Notes: generated from the sequence alone by a model not told the origin. Shown: positions 50,078-59,134, counted from the first letter of the stretch. The stretch is 64,000 nucleotides of DNA from an uncultured Oscillospiraceae bacterium (GCA_947629915.1 CANRFN010000011.1:19758-83757), one strand, 5' to 3'. Program-made: numbers and translations.

Positions 50078-50188
50078 TCAGTCTTCCTGCTCTGCGGCTG
50101 CAAGCCACTTCTCCACCGCAGGCAGGCGGCTGTCTTTGGCCTTCTTTAGAAGCTCCGCCAACAGCTTCAAAATTTGCTCTGCTGTCAT
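50078..50188 (-). pseudogene. 36-codon remnant of a fifth DUF1186/SEC-C paralogue (internal deletion)
   Basis: An open frame of 36 residues with AGAGGTGG before the ATG. Its first eight residues MTAEQILK match the N-termini of the paralogues ([16 protein letters not shown]). Its last ~20, DSRLPAVEKWLAAAEQED, match their C-termini (DSRLAAVEKWLATVERED). The ~380 residues between are missing and the frame is kept. It is best explained as an in-frame internal deletion of a full paralogue. It could still be translated. Confidence 0.85.
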
Positions 50189-50230
50189 AGGAATCCACCT
50201 CTCTGCCGTCCGGCGATCCAATCTGTCCCC

Positions 50231-50259
50231 ATTGTACAACACACCCCGTCTGGGCACAA
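50231..50259 (-). promoter_or_regulatory. Predicted promoter of the remnant and paralogue D
   Basis: On the minus strand TTGTGC (50259-50254) and TACAAT (50236-50231), spacer 17 bases; 43 bases before the remnant's ATG. Confidence 0.6.
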
Positions 50260-50303
50260 GGGCGGAAATCGCCCTTGCCCGGAAAAGCCTTCAAAGGTAC
50301 GAA

Positions 50304-50336
50304 CGCCGCCCGGCGCGGGTCCCGTGCCGGGCGGCG
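50304..50336 (-). terminator. Terminator of SEC-C gene C
   Basis: CGCCGCCCGGC / GCCGGGCGGCG hairpin, 31 bases past the gene C stop; almost the same sequence as the one at 48737. Confidence 0.7.
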
Positions 50337-50366
50337 GTTGGGCTTGTCTGTTCAGGCGGTCCGGAC

Positions 50367-51692
50367 CTACTGGATCCACTTCTCCACCGCTTTCATGCGG
50401 CTGTCCCCCTGCTTCTTCAGATCGTAGTACAGGATGTGGAGCCAGCGCTTCGCTGTGTAGTGCACCAAGCAGTTGCGGTCGTACTCGTTGTAGGACGTGT
50501 ATCCCTTCTCCTGGCAGATCTTCTCGAAGATCTCAAAGCCCTTCCACAGTTCCTCTATGGCCAGTCTGGTCTCGGACTCCTTGAACTCGTAGCCAAGCGG
50601 GCGATCATTATCGATCTTCATACCCCGGTAAATGTGGACGTCTGCCTCGATGGCCTCTCTCGGGTAGTATGCCGCCAGGCCGGGCTTGTCTCCCACGTTC
50701 TCAATGGGCGGGAAAATGATGGGGTCCGGTGCGCTGAGCTGCTCGTAAATGCTCTTCAGCTTCGGCTGCGACTTGGGTTTCGGCTTCCGATTGGCGTACT
50801 TGGCTTTCAGGTCTTCCTGCACCCACAAGTGGCATTTCTTGAACTTTTTGCCGCTGCCGCAGGGGCAGGGATCGTTTCTCCCGCAGTTGTATGCGAGAAT
50901 CTCTTTTTCCTGGGCTGTGGGCCCGTCTGCATCATCGTCTGCATCACCGTCTTCATTCAGCTCCGGCGGGCACCACTCCTCCCTGGGGGCGCCAGGCCAG
51001 TTGAAAATGCGATCCAGGCAGTCCGCATAATCATCGTCAAACATGGCCCCGCTGCGCACCAGATCCCGCAGGTCCAAACACACCTCATGGAGTTGGACCA
51101 GTTCCACGGTATCCCGTACAGCCGAGAGAATCGTGTCATCGCCCGGATACTCCGGATTGTCTCCGGTCCACTTGCTCAGCCTTTCTGCGGTCACATGGCA
51201 CTTGAGCACCTCACGGATAAAGCGGGCCAATTCCTCTCGGGAGATACCGCCAGCCTTACAGATCCGCCCCATCGCCTGAAGTGTTGTGCTTCTGGCATAC
51301 TCATAGGCCTGCTCATTGCGCACCAGAGCTTCTGTCTCCTCCAAGCTTCCGTCATAGGTCGCAGCCAGAATATCCTTCAGATCCTCGGTGAGATCATCCC
51401 CAAAGGTGCAGTCCAGCATTGGCTCGGGCAGCGCCAGAAGTTTCAGCAGGATGGGATACAGTTTGGTCTCCTTCATCTCGCCGAGGAGGTGGCAGCCGTT
51501 GTACGTCAGGAAGGAGGCGTCTTCGTCCGGCTCCCAGTCCGGGTTCTGGGCCTGCTCGTAGTACCAATTCATGTGCTCCAGCAGCTTCGGCACCAGTTCT
51601 TCCCTTACGGCCAGAGCATCCTGCACCGTCTTCATGTCCCAATGCTGTCTTTTGGGCGTCTTTGCCTTTTTCAGGATTTGATCTACTGTCAT
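50367..51692 (-). CDS. DUF1186/SEC-C protein, paralogue C
   Basis: 441 residues from the ATG at 51692 (AGGGATG upstream), the longest of the four. Same plan: MTVDQILKKA start, DUF1186 helices with EMKETKLYPILLKLLALPEP and [46 protein letters not shown] (last Cys replaced by His, a known variant), then the shared C-terminal region. An acidic stretch NEDGDADDDADGPT before the SEC-C site and a Lys/Pro insert NRKPKPKSQPKLKS after it are specific to this copy. It is transcribed from a promoter embedded in the 3' end of the GNAT gene. Confidence 0.9.
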   Translation of the reverse strand: MTVDQILKKAKTPKRQHWDMKTVQDALAVREELVPKLLEHMNWYYEQAQNPDWEPDEDASFLTYNGCHLLGEMKETKLYPILLKLLALPEPMLDCTFGDDLTEDLKDILAATYDGSLEETEALVRNEQAYEYARSTTLQAMGRICKAGGISREELARFIREVLKCHVTAERLSKWTGDNPEYPGDDTILSAVRDTVELVQLHEVCLDLRDLVRSGAMFDDDYADCLDRIFNWPGAPREEWCPPELNEDGDADDDADGPTAQEKEILAYNCGRNDPCPCGSGKKFKKCHLWVQEDLKAKYANRKPKPKSQPKLKSIYEQLSAPDPIIFPPIENVGDKPGLAAYYPREAIEADVHIYRGMKIDNDRPLGYEFKESETRLAIEELWKGFEIFEKICQEKGYTSYNEYDRNCLVHYTAKRWLHILYYDLKKQGDSRMKAVEKWIQ

Positions 51693-51770
51693 GAAATCAT
51701 CCCTCTCTGTCTGCCGATGGGTGCGGCCCACGCGGACGGGCCGCACCCCATCGGTCTTACGAATCTTGTC

Positions 51771-52295
51771 TCATTCTACACCCTGCGCCATTGGTGCGCA
51801 AGGTCTGAAACCTGCCTCATTGTCCAGATCAGCCCGGTCCGGGTCCGCAAGATCTTTGATGTAGACCTTGTCCCCGTTCCGCGCCTGCCAGGCGGGAGAG
51901 CAGGTGTAGCCCCGGGCCAGGTAGAACTGCTCGGCGCTGTCCGTGGTGAGCATGCTCCACCCCGCCCCGCATGCGCGGAAGCGGTCCTCCGCCTGCTGGA
52001 GAAGGGCCGTGCCCACGCCCTTTTGCCGCGCCTCGGGTGTCACCCAAAACTCCCGGACAAACCCGGCCTGGCAGGAGAAGAACCAGCCGGTAAGCTCCAT
52101 CGAGCAGTACTGGAGAAAGCCCACCGCAGTGCCATCATCCAGGGCGAGAATGGCCTCGTTCTTGTGTCCGTCCTCATCCATCTCCCGAAAGAGGGCGGGC
52201 CAGTCCTTCACCGGGAAGCCCATCTCCCCGAAATAGGCCTGGAACATGGCCTGAAAGCGCGGGTCCTGAAATGCTGTGATCCGTTCGTACTCCAT
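51771..52295 (-). CDS. GNAT-family N-acetyltransferase inside the SEC-C array
   Basis: 174 residues; AGGAGG precedes the ATG. Motif A is FWVTPEARQKGVGTALLQQAEDRF with the loop QKGVGT; the C-terminal strand-helix is SAEQFYLARGYTCSPAW. Substrate unknown. Its last codons overlap the promoter of paralogue C, and that DNA matches the promoter of paralogue A. The gene therefore appears to have been joined to, or inserted next to, an already existing SEC-C promoter. Confidence 0.9.
   Translation of the reverse strand: MEYERITAFQDPRFQAMFQAYFGEMGFPVKDWPALFREMDEDGHKNEAILALDDGTAVGFLQYCSMELTGWFFSCQAGFVREFWVTPEARQKGVGTALLQQAEDRFRACGAGWSMLTTDSAEQFYLARGYTCSPAWQARNGDKVYIKDLADPDRADLDNEAGFRPCAPMAQGVE
51773..51801 (-). 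promoter_or_regulatory. Predicted promoter of SEC-C paralogue C
   Basis: Minus strand TTGCGC (51801-51796) and TAGAAT (51778-51773), spacer 17 bases. The same -35, -10 and part of the spacer (CCAATGG) recur in the paralogue A promoter at 55157. Confidence 0.65.
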
Positions 52296-52316
52296 AAGTA
52301 CCTCCTAGAAAATAAA

Positions 52317-52345
52317 ATCGGCGTCCCCGAAACGGGGACGCCGAT
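52317..52345 (-). terminator. Terminator of SEC-C operon A-B
   Basis: ATCGGCGTCCCC / GGGGACGCCGAT hairpin; on the minus strand followed by TTTATTTTC. It lies downstream of paralogue B and just upstream of the GNAT start. Confidence 0.85.
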
Positions 52346-52492
52346 ATTGCCGTCACAGCCACAGAGGGGAAAGACAGCCGCACCCGATTCGGAATCTCAT
52401 CGTTGACATGTCTTTCACCCGCCTTTCTTCCTGCTCATTGTACCGCACATCCGCGGCGTTTGTCAACCAAGAATTGTGCGCTGCAACCCGAT

Positions 52493-53749
52493 TTATTCGT
52501 CCTCCTCGGAGAGCCACTGCTGCACCGCCTCCAGGCGGCTGTCCTCCACCTCCTCCAGAATGCCTGCCAGGATATTCAGCCAGGTGCTGCTGGAATAGTG
52601 CACCCCGTAGGTGCAGTCGTACTCCTCCGGCGTGTGATATCCCTGGGCCTCACAGATCTTCCGAAATCCCTCAAAGGCCGCCCACAGCTCCTCCGTGGCG
52701 ATGCGCTGCAGCTCGTCCGATTCAAAGAAGCAGTACTCAACGCCGCCTCCGATCTCAATGGCCCGGTAGGCGTGTTCGTCCACCGCGATGCCGTCCCGGG
52801 GGAAGTATGCTGCCAGCCCCGGATGGCCCTCCACGCTCTCGATGGGCGGGTAGATGATGGGCGGGAGGTCATAGGGCTCGGTGTACCGCTCCTGATCCTC
52901 AAAGCTGGGATACTGGTAGCGCAGCTCCTCCTGCTTCCGGAGGCAGCAGGTTTTGAACTTCTTCCCGCTGCCGCAGGGACAGGGTTCGTTCCGCCCTGCC
53001 CGGTACTCCAAAATCCGCCTCTCCTGGGGGGTGGGGCCGTCCGGTATGTCATGCTGCGTGTCCTCAGGCACCCACGCCTCCCCCTGCACGCCATCGTACT
53101 GGAAGAGCTTGTCCATGATTTCTGGCCAAAGCAGAGCATCGCACGTCTCGGAGACCATCAGGTCCCGCATCTCCCGGCACACCTCATGAAGGTGCAGCGG
53201 CCCCACGGTCTCCACCACCCCGATCAGAAAGCCCCCATTGTCCAGTTCCAGCTCCTTGTGAAGGACCTCCCGAAGGAATCGCACCAGTTCTTCTCTGGGA
53301 AGGCGGCCCCTCTGGCAGAGAATCCCCATGGCGTTGACAACCGCCCCTCTGGCATATTCGTCCGCCCCTGTGTCTGCCGCCAGTCGCTCTGTCTCCGCCA
53401 GATTGCCGTCATAGGTGTTGGCGAGAACGTACTTCATTCTCTCCGTGAGATCCTCTCCAAAGATGCGATCCAGTTTCCAGCCAGACAGTGTGAGGATTTT
53501 CAGGAGGACAGGATACGCACAGGTCTCCTGCATCTCTCCCAGCAGTCTGCACCCATTCCGGCACAGGGCAACGGACGCCTTGTCCGGCTTCCACATGGGC
53601 TTCTGGAACTGCTCGTAGATCCAGTCCATGTGGTTCAGCAGGGCCGGCACCAGCTGCTCCCGCACCTGGACGGCCTCTTTTACCGCTCTCTGGTCCCAGC
53701 GAATGACCTTCGGCCCCTTCGCCAACTCCAAAATCTGATTGGCATTCAA
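52493..53749 (-). CDS. DUF1186/SEC-C protein, paralogue B
   Basis: 418 residues from a TTG at 53749, chosen because the start [13 protein letters not shown] aligns with MTVDQIL of the paralogues and AAAGGTGA lies upstream; a GTG at 53758 is possible. DUF1186 helices ([38 protein letters not shown]), [24 protein letters not shown], then the common C-terminal region. It follows paralogue A by 45 bases and is probably co-transcribed with it. Confidence 0.88.
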   Translation of the reverse strand: MNANQILELAKGPKVIRWDQRAVKEAVQVREQLVPALLNHMDWIYEQFQKPMWKPDKASVALCRNGCRLLGEMQETCAYPVLLKILTLSGWKLDRIFGEDLTERMKYVLANTYDGNLAETERLAADTGADEYARGAVVNAMGILCQRGRLPREELVRFLREVLHKELELDNGGFLIGVVETVGPLHLHEVCREMRDLMVSETCDALLWPEIMDKLFQYDGVQGEAWVPEDTQHDIPDGPTPQERRILEYRAGRNEPCPCGSGKKFKTCCLRKQEELRYQYPSFEDQERYTEPYDLPPIIYPPIESVEGHPGLAAYFPRDGIAVDEHAYRAIEIGGGVEYCFFESDELQRIATEELWAAFEGFRKICEAQGYHTPEEYDCTYGVHYSSSTWLNILAGILEEVEDSRLEAVQQWLSEEDE

Positions 53750-53794
53750 AGCAATCACCTTTCCCTCTTCGGTCTCGCAGCCAACCGGCCGCAC

Positions 53795-55072
53795 TCAGAT
53801 CCACTTCTGCACCGCCTTCAGCCGGCTATCCCCGCCGTCTTCCAGAATGCGCTCCAGCTCCAGCAGCCACATAGCGCTGGGATAGTGCACCGCATACCGC
53901 TGATCGTACTCCGCAGCCGTGTGGCATCCCTGCTCGGCACAGATCTTCTGGAAGCCCTCAAAGGCCTCCCAGAACTGCTCTCCGGCGATCTGCCGCTCCG
54001 CATCGGTGATGCGAGCGGAAAACAAGCCCCGCTGCCCCACGATCTGCATGCCCCAATAGACGTGGATGTCCACCGCAATGCCCTCTCTGGGGAAGTAGTC
54101 CGCCAGACCCGGGTGGTCTCCGTCCCCCTCGATGGGCAGGTAGACAACCGGCTTCAACCTGCTGGTCTGGCTCTTCAATGCCTGTTTGCTGTGCCTGACA
54201 GTGTAGTCTGGGTACTTCATCTGCAGTGCATCCCGCTTCGGGCCACAGCACTTTTTAAACTTTTTGCCACTGCCGCAGGGACAGGGATCGTTTCTCCCGG
54301 CGCTGTATCCCAGGATCGCCCGCTCCTGGGCCGTGGGACCGCCAGGCTCCGAGATCTCCTCCGCCTCCCCGGATACCCCGGAGGCAGCAGGAATCCACTT
54401 CTCCTTCTTGGCGCCTTTGTAATCGAAGAGGTTTAGCAAGAGCTCCTCGTAGCCATGGATGGAGAGGTTCCCGCAGAGCATTTGATCCCGCATGTCCGGG
54501 CTGAGCTCGTGGAGCTTCAGCTGGAGCACCACCTCCATGGCGCACGCTGCAAATCCCTCGTTGTCCAGCTCCCGCTCTCCCTGGAGGACCTCCCTCAAAA
54601 GCGAGACCAGCTCCCCCCGGGGCAGGCGGCCATCCGCACAGAGAAAACCCAACGCCTTGGCCAGGGCGCCTCGGGCGAACTCATTCGCCTGGGTGTCTCG
54701 GATCAGGGCCTTGGTCTCCTCCAGGCTGCCGTCATAGGTGCGGTACAGCACCTCAGGCAGTTCTATGATGAAGTCGTCCCCAAAGGCGTTATCCAGCTGC
54801 TCGTCCGAGAGCGTGAGGTACTGCAGCAGGATGGGATAGGCCCGGGTCTCCTTCATGTCCCCCAAGAGCAGATATCCGTTGATGTGCATGCGGTACTCGC
54901 CAGCGTCCGGCTCCCAGTTCGGGTCTGAGAGCTGCTCGTTGTACTGCTGCAGGTTTTGCAGCAGGACCGGCGCCACCTCCTCCCGCATCCGGACGGCTTC
55001 GTCCACCGTCTTCTTGTCCCAGGCCGCATAATCGGCCTCCTCCGTTATCTGAATGATCTGCTCTGCTGTCAT
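53795..55072 (-). CDS. DUF1186/SEC-C protein, paralogue A
   Basis: 425 residues from the ATG at 55072 (GAGAAGGGAAG upstream). Start [24 protein letters not shown]1186 helices ([39 protein letters not shown]), [24 protein letters not shown], then the common C-terminal region. It is the first gene of the array, with a good promoter at 55157, and its start peptide is the closest to that of the 36-codon remnant. Confidence 0.9.
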
Positions 55073-55156
55073 GGCTGTCTTCCCTTCTCGTTTCAGGGTC
55101 TGCATGCCCCCGTCTGCCAGATGATCTGCGCATGGAGGCATTCCCAGTCTCGCCTC

Positions 55157-55185
55157 ATTCTACAACAGACCCATTGGCGGCGCAA
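55157..55185 (-). promoter_or_regulatory. Predicted promoter of SEC-C operon A-B
   Basis: Minus strand TTGCGC (55185-55180) and TAGAAT (55162-55157), spacer 17 bases. Flanking sequence matches that of the paralogue C promoter at 51773. Confidence 0.65.
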
Positions 55186-55285
55186 GGCCAGAAAGCTGCC
55201 GCATTGTCCATACCAGCCGCAGGTTGCAGCTGCACCACACTCCTCGAGGCGCTCCATGAAATTTGGAAAGAGCACCTCCGTCCCC

Positions 55286-55314
55286 TTTACAACTGCCCCG
55301 CCATGCCGTATAAT
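55286..55314 (+). promoter_or_regulatory. Predicted sigma-A promoter of udk
   Basis: TTTACA at 55286 and TATAAT at 55309, spacer 17 bases; about 100 bases of leader before the ATG. Confidence 0.7.
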
Positions 55315-55421
55315 GGCGAGGAAGGACAAAAAGCGGCAAAATCGGCGGTTTGTCTCCCCCAACCGCAACCATATCAGCCCCCACCAGCTCCACCCAACAT
55401 CACAGAAGGAGAGAGAGGAAA

Positions 55422-56063
55422 ATGGCGGACACCCTGATCATCGGCATCGCCGGCGGCACCGGCAGCGGCAAGAGCACCCTCACCAAGCGTATCAAGGAGA
55501 AGTTCGGCGATGACGTCAGCGTCATCAATCACGACAGCTACTACAAGGACCAATCAGACCTCCCCTTTGAAGCCCGCACCCGCACCAACTACGACCACCC
55601 CGCCGCCTTCGACACCGATCTGCTGGTGTCCCATCTGCAGGACCTGAGAGAGGGCAAGGACATCCTCTGCCCGGTGTACTCCTATGCGGAGCACAACCGC
55701 ACCAAGGACACGGTGCTGATCAAGGCGGCCAGCGTCATCGTGGTGGAGGGCATTCTGATCTTCCAGGAGCCCCTGCTCCGGGATCTCATGGATATCAAGA
55801 TCTTCGTGGACACAGACGCGGACGTGCGCATCCTCCGCCGGATCCTCCGGGACGTGGAGGAGCGGGGCCGCAGCCTGCACAACATCGTGGAACAGTACCT
55901 CACCACCGTCAAGCCCATGCACGAGCGGTTCGTTGAGCCCTCCAAGCGCTATGCGGACCTGATCGTCCTGGAGGGCGGCCACAACATCGTGGCCCTGGAT
56001 ATGATCATGCAGCGCATCGAAAACCACATCGCCAGCCAGCAGGCCGAGATCACCGTGGAATAA
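55422..56063 (+). CDS. udk: Uridine kinase
   Basis: 213 residues from the ATG at 55422 (AAGGAGAGAG upstream). P-loop GIAGGTGSGKST at the start, INHDSYYKD, NYDHPAAFDTDLL and the VEGILIFQEPLLRDLMDIKIFVDTDAD block are diagnostic for uridine/cytidine kinase. It phosphorylates uridine and cytidine in pyrimidine salvage. Single gene closed by a terminator. Confidence 0.97.
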   Translation: MADTLIIGIAGGTGSGKSTLTKRIKEKFGDDVSVINHDSYYKDQSDLPFEARTRTNYDHPAAFDTDLLVSHLQDLREGKDILCPVYSYAEHNRTKDTVLIKAASVIVVEGILIFQEPLLRDLMDIKIFVDTDADVRILRRILRDVEERGRSLHNIVEQYLTTVKPMHERFVEPSKRYADLIVLEGGHNIVALDMIMQRIENHIASQQAEITVE

Positions 56064-56069
56064 GCAACT

Positions 56070-56098
56070 CACCCCTGGGAGACGTCCTCCCAGGGGTG
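56070..56098. terminator. Terminator of udk
   Basis: CACCCCTGGGAG and CTCCCAGGGGTG arms with a short loop, then TTCTCG; convergent with the DUF2200 gene. Confidence 0.75.
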
Positions 56099-56121
56099 TT
56101 CTCGTCCATCAGGATGTCTTC

Positions 56122-56472
56122 TCAGGTCCGCAGGATCTTCTCCATGGGCTTTCTCTTGGCCAGCTCGTCCACCAGTTTGTCCAGCTGCCGGATCTGCCGC
56201 ATGAGGGGATCTGCAATCTCCTCCACCCGGACCCCGCAGATACTGCCCTTGATCTTCTCCGCGTTGGGGTTCCTCCGGGGCGCCCCGGCAAAGAAAGCCC
56301 GGTAGTCCGCGTCTGTTGAGAGCAGGCGCTCCAGGTCCGCCGGCTGGTATCCGGTGAGCCAGCAGGTGACAGTATCCACCTCTTCCCGGGTGCGCCCCTT
56401 CCGCTCCGCCTTCTGCACCAGCAGCGGATACACCTTGGCAAATGGCATGGCGTACACCTTCTCCGGTGCCAT
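56122..56472 (-). CDS. DUF2200 family protein
   Basis: 116 residues from the ATG at 56472 (GAGGAGGTGGAG upstream). The family pattern is clear: MPFAKVYPLLVQKAERKGRT, VTCWLTGY, FFAGAPRRNPNAEKIKGSICGVR, and DPLMRQIRQLDKLVDELAKRKPMEKILR at the end. Function of DUF2200 is unknown; small, cytosolic, often found alone. No operon partner here. Confidence 0.92.
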   Translation of the reverse strand: MAPEKVYAMPFAKVYPLLVQKAERKGRTREEVDTVTCWLTGYQPADLERLLSTDADYRAFFAGAPRRNPNAEKIKGSICGVRVEEIADPLMRQIRQLDKLVDELAKRKPMEKILRT

Positions 56473-56716
56473 TGTCTCCACCTCCTCGTCCATTCTGGCC
56501 CCATGATACCGCAAAGGGCGGCATTTCGCAACCCAATGTAAGCCAACCGGTCTCCTTTTCACGGATCGAAAATGCGCTGCCGCCCGGCATCATAGACTGT
56601 TGCATCTCAGAGTCTTTGGTGCTAAAATATACCATGATCTCCGGGCTGTTCCGCTGAGAACGTATCCCTGGCTGTGATCGCACGGAGGACCCTGTGTGTA
56701 TGGAGGCAGATGCCGT

Positions 56717-56971
56717 ATGGACACCGTACTCGAACTCCTTCTGGACCTATTTCTGGAGGGCGGCATGGAAGTGAGCAAGTCCAAACAGGTGCCAAAGTAC
56801 ATCCGCTATCCCGTGTTGGCCCTTGTGATCGCCATCCTGGTAGCCTGCCTTGGGCTGATCCTGCTCATTGGCATCGCGGAGCTGCGGGATTCCGCCTTTT
56901 TGGGCCTGCTGCTCATCGCCTTAGCCGTGCTGGCGGCGTTCGTTGTCTTCCGAAGGTTCCGCAGGACCTGA
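56717..56971 (+). CDS. Small membrane protein
   Basis: 84 residues from the ATG at 56717 (ATGGAGGC upstream). A short amphipathic start, a basic patch SKSKQVPKYIRYP, then two hydrophobic helices (VLALVIAILVACLGLILLIG and FLGLLLIALAVLAAFVVF), ending in a basic tail RRFRRT. No family recognised. It is followed by a terminator, which supports it being a real transcript. Confidence 0.65.
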   Translation: MDTVLELLLDLFLEGGMEVSKSKQVPKYIRYPVLALVIAILVACLGLILLIGIAELRDSAFLGLLLIALAVLAAFVVFRRFRRT

Positions 56972-56996
56972 GTACTCTGAACATCCCTGAAATAGG

Positions 56997-57030
56997 AGAC
57001 GGCCTCGTGCTGGTGCACGGGGCCGTCTTT
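56997..57030 (+). terminator. Terminator of the small membrane protein gene
   Basis: AGACGGCC / GGCCGTCT stem with an inner GTGC/GCAC pair, followed by TTTTTC. Confidence 0.75.
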
Positions 57031-57183
57031 TTCGGTCTGATGGGGAGCCTGTCCGGCATCATCCGGGTCTTTCAGGGAGAGGGGGAAGCGATTCAGGGAC
57101 ACTTTGTCCGCCATACAACGGCAAGCTTCGCATCTCCGCAGAAGTGAGAAATTTCTTTCACAAAGTACAAGTTTTTCCCCGAA

Positions 57184-57226
57184 AATGGCAATTTGCCATT
57201 GCACAACCGCCGAAATCTGGTAGAAT
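57184..57226 (+). promoter_or_regulatory. Promoter with overlapping inverted repeat, ArAE-type gene
   Basis: TTGCAC at 57199 and TAGAAT at 57221 (16-base spacer). The inverted repeat AATGGCA-ATT-TGCCATT (57184-57200) abuts the -35 box and could be an operator. Confidence 0.55.
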
Positions 57227-57265
57227 GATACCAAACCCGCGAAATCTGTCTTGAGGAGGACTCCC

Positions 57266-58285
57266 ATGCTCACCATCCAGTGGAAACGGGCACTGCTTCT
57301 GGCGGGCAAGATCGCCATTGGAAGCAGCCTTGCCATCATCACAGCAGAACTGCTGCACCTGCAGTTTGCCGCCTCCGCAGGCACCGTCACCCTGCTCACG
57401 GTGCTCACCACCCGCAAGGGCACGCTGAAGCTGTCCGGTGCGCGGATCGTCACCTTCCTGCTGGCGGCGGTCATCACCCTCGTCACCTTTCTCCCCATCC
57501 ACAGCGAGTGGCTGGCCTTCGGCCTCTACATCTTCCTGGTGTCCCTCATCAGCGAGCGCTTCGGCCTGCGGGCCACCATCTCCACCAACGCGGTAATCGG
57601 CACCCACTTTCTCACCACCCTGGACTTCTCCCCCGCCTTCTTTCTCAACGAGTTTCTCCTGGTGTTCATCGGCATCGTGTACGCCTTCCTGCTGAGCCTC
57701 TGGCAGAACGAGGAGAGCGAGCGGGAGAGCTTCCGCCAACACATCCACCAGCTGGAACAGGACGTCCAGGGGATCCTGGGGGAGATCGCCAAGTATCTCT
57801 CCAACGAGCCCTGCAGCAGCAACCTGTGGCAGGACCTCACCGCCATCCAGGGGAAGCTGGAGAAGAACATGGCGGAGGCCTACGAGTATGAGGGCAACAC
57901 CAAGGACGAGGACGCCGGGTACTACGCCCGGTACTTCGAGATGCGGATGAACCAGGTCACCATCCTGGTGGGCCTGCAGCGGGAGATGCAGAAGATCAAG
58001 AGCATGCCGGTGCAGGCGGAGATGATCGCAGAGTACATCCGGTACCTGAACCAGTACATCCTGGAGCTGAACGAGCCCACCCAGCAGATGCAGCGGTTGG
58101 ACGAGATGTTCCAGCAGATGAAGACCCAGCCGCTGCCGGTTACCCGGGAGGAGTTCGAGAACCGGGCGGTGCTGTACCACATCCTCATGGACCTGGAGGA
58201 GTTTCTGCTGCTGAAAAAGCGCTTCGTGGACAGCGGAGACAGCACCCACCTGATGGCGGTGGAGGCCGGCGAGCAGGACCCCTGA
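57266..58285 (+). CDS. Aromatic acid exporter (ArAE/DUF939) family membrane protein
   Basis: 339 residues from the ATG at 57266 (TTGAGGAGGA upstream). The first ~150 residues hold about five membrane helices with the TRKGTLKLSGARIVTFLLAA block typical of ArAE_1 proteins. The rest is a long cytosolic helical domain (coiled-coil-like RESFRQHIHQLEQDVQGIL ...). It may be an efflux or membrane-stress component; substrate unknown. Monocistronic, with an operator-like repeat at its promoter. Confidence 0.85.
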   Translation: MLTIQWKRALLLAGKIAIGSSLAIITAELLHLQFAASAGTVTLLTVLTTRKGTLKLSGARIVTFLLAAVITLVTFLPIHSEWLAFGLYIFLVSLISERFGLRATISTNAVIGTHFLTTLDFSPAFFLNEFLLVFIGIVYAFLLSLWQNEESERESFRQHIHQLEQDVQGILGEIAKYLSNEPCSSNLWQDLTAIQGKLEKNMAEAYEYEGNTKDEDAGYYARYFEMRMNQVTILVGLQREMQKIKSMPVQAEMIAEYIRYLNQYILELNEPTQQMQRLDEMFQQMKTQPLPVTREEFENRAVLYHILMDLEEFLLLKKRFVDSGDSTHLMAVEAGEQDP

Positions 58286-58320
58286 GGAACCGCCCCGCCC
58301 AGAGAACCATACACACTTTG

Positions 58321-58354
58321 CCGCCGCACAGAGGGCACTCTGTGCGGCGGCTCT
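58321..58354 (+). terminator. Terminator of the ArAE-type gene
   Basis: CCGCCGCACAGAG / CTCTGTGCGGCGG around GGCA, followed by CTCTTTTGG. Confidence 0.88.
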
Positions 58355-58362
58355 TTTGGGCG

Positions 58363-58399
58363 AAAAAAGCAGACAGGGAAATGGCGCTCCCTGTCTGCT
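58363..58399 (-). terminator. Terminator of the small lipoprotein gene
   Basis: AGCAGACAGGGA / TCCCTGTCTGCT hairpin; on the minus strand followed by TTTTTTCG. Confidence 0.85.
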
Positions 58400-58426
58400 C
58401 TTGGCTATGTACTTGGGGAAAACAGC

Positions 58427-58879
58427 TCACTTGATGTAGCCCAACAGCATCTCGCTGAGCTTCTCCAGATCCTTGATGCCGTCCACGCGGCCGTAGAACT
58501 CGTGGGTCTGCTTGCCGTTCTTGTCATAGGAGATGATCCGCCAGCCGCTGCCGTCTGCGCCGTCCTCCGTGCCCTTGTCCTTCTTCTGGAACTCCCCGTT
58601 GAGCAGCTTCCAGATGTCATCGACCTCGGTCTCCTTCAGGGTCCACTTCCGGGTCTTGCCGGAGTTCTGGCCGTAGCCGAAGACCTCGCCATCGCCGTCA
58701 AAGGTGATGGTCCAGAAGTATCCGGTGGGCTCCGGAACCACACCCCAGTCTTCACAATCCGCAGTGAGCATGACACCGTCCCCTGTGGGGCGTTTGGGCA
58801 CACTTGAGCAGCCTGCCAGCAGCATCAGGCAGAGTGCCAGCGTGATGATCAGGATTTTCTTCACCGTTCTATTCCGCAT
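58427..58879 (-). CDS. Small lipoprotein
   Basis: 150 residues; AAGGAGGAG precedes the ATG. Type II signal peptide VKKILIITLALCLMLLAGC with the lipidated Cys24, then a mature domain of about 125 residues with a beta-rich start (VPEPTGYFWTITFDGDGEVF) and a GKQTHEFYGRVDGIKDLEKL end. No family recognised. Predicted to be attached to the outer face of the membrane. It may be functionally linked to the larger repeat lipoprotein upstream on the same strand, but each appears to have its own transcript end. Confidence 0.85.
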   Translation of the reverse strand: MRNRTVKKILIITLALCLMLLAGCSSVPKRPTGDGVMLTADCEDWGVVPEPTGYFWTITFDGDGEVFGYGQNSGKTRKWTLKETEVDDIWKLLNGEFQKKDKGTEDGADGSGWRIISYDKNGKQTHEFYGRVDGIKDLEKLSEMLLGYIK

Positions 58880-59134
58880 TTTACCGCTCCTCCTTAACCA
58901 TGGACCTCATTTCCGGCACGTTGCCCGGCGGAATCCGCGGGACGGCCTCCCAGCGGTTCCGATTTCTAGCATTCAGTATAAACCACAAATGCAAAACTTG
59001 CAAGAGACATACCGTCAATTTTCTCTTAAATTTTGGAAGGGTCGGTGGTGCATTTGCAGACGGCCTTTCTCCCCGCATTCTGGAAAGCGGCCGGCCCTAT
59101 CGTTCCCGATCGGTGCCGGCCGCTGTCTCAGGCG

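Larger units (their letters stand above)
55073..55421. other. Divergent control region between SEC-C operon and udk
   Basis: 349 bases without a gene; it holds the two promoters listed at 55157 and 55286. Nothing else was recognised. Confidence 0.6.

Noticed and set aside
49941..52406. 821-residue plus-strand frame opposite the SEC-C genes
   Set aside because: It is an antisense shadow of GC-rich coding DNA; no ribosome site, no domain, and it crosses several terminators and genes of the other strand.
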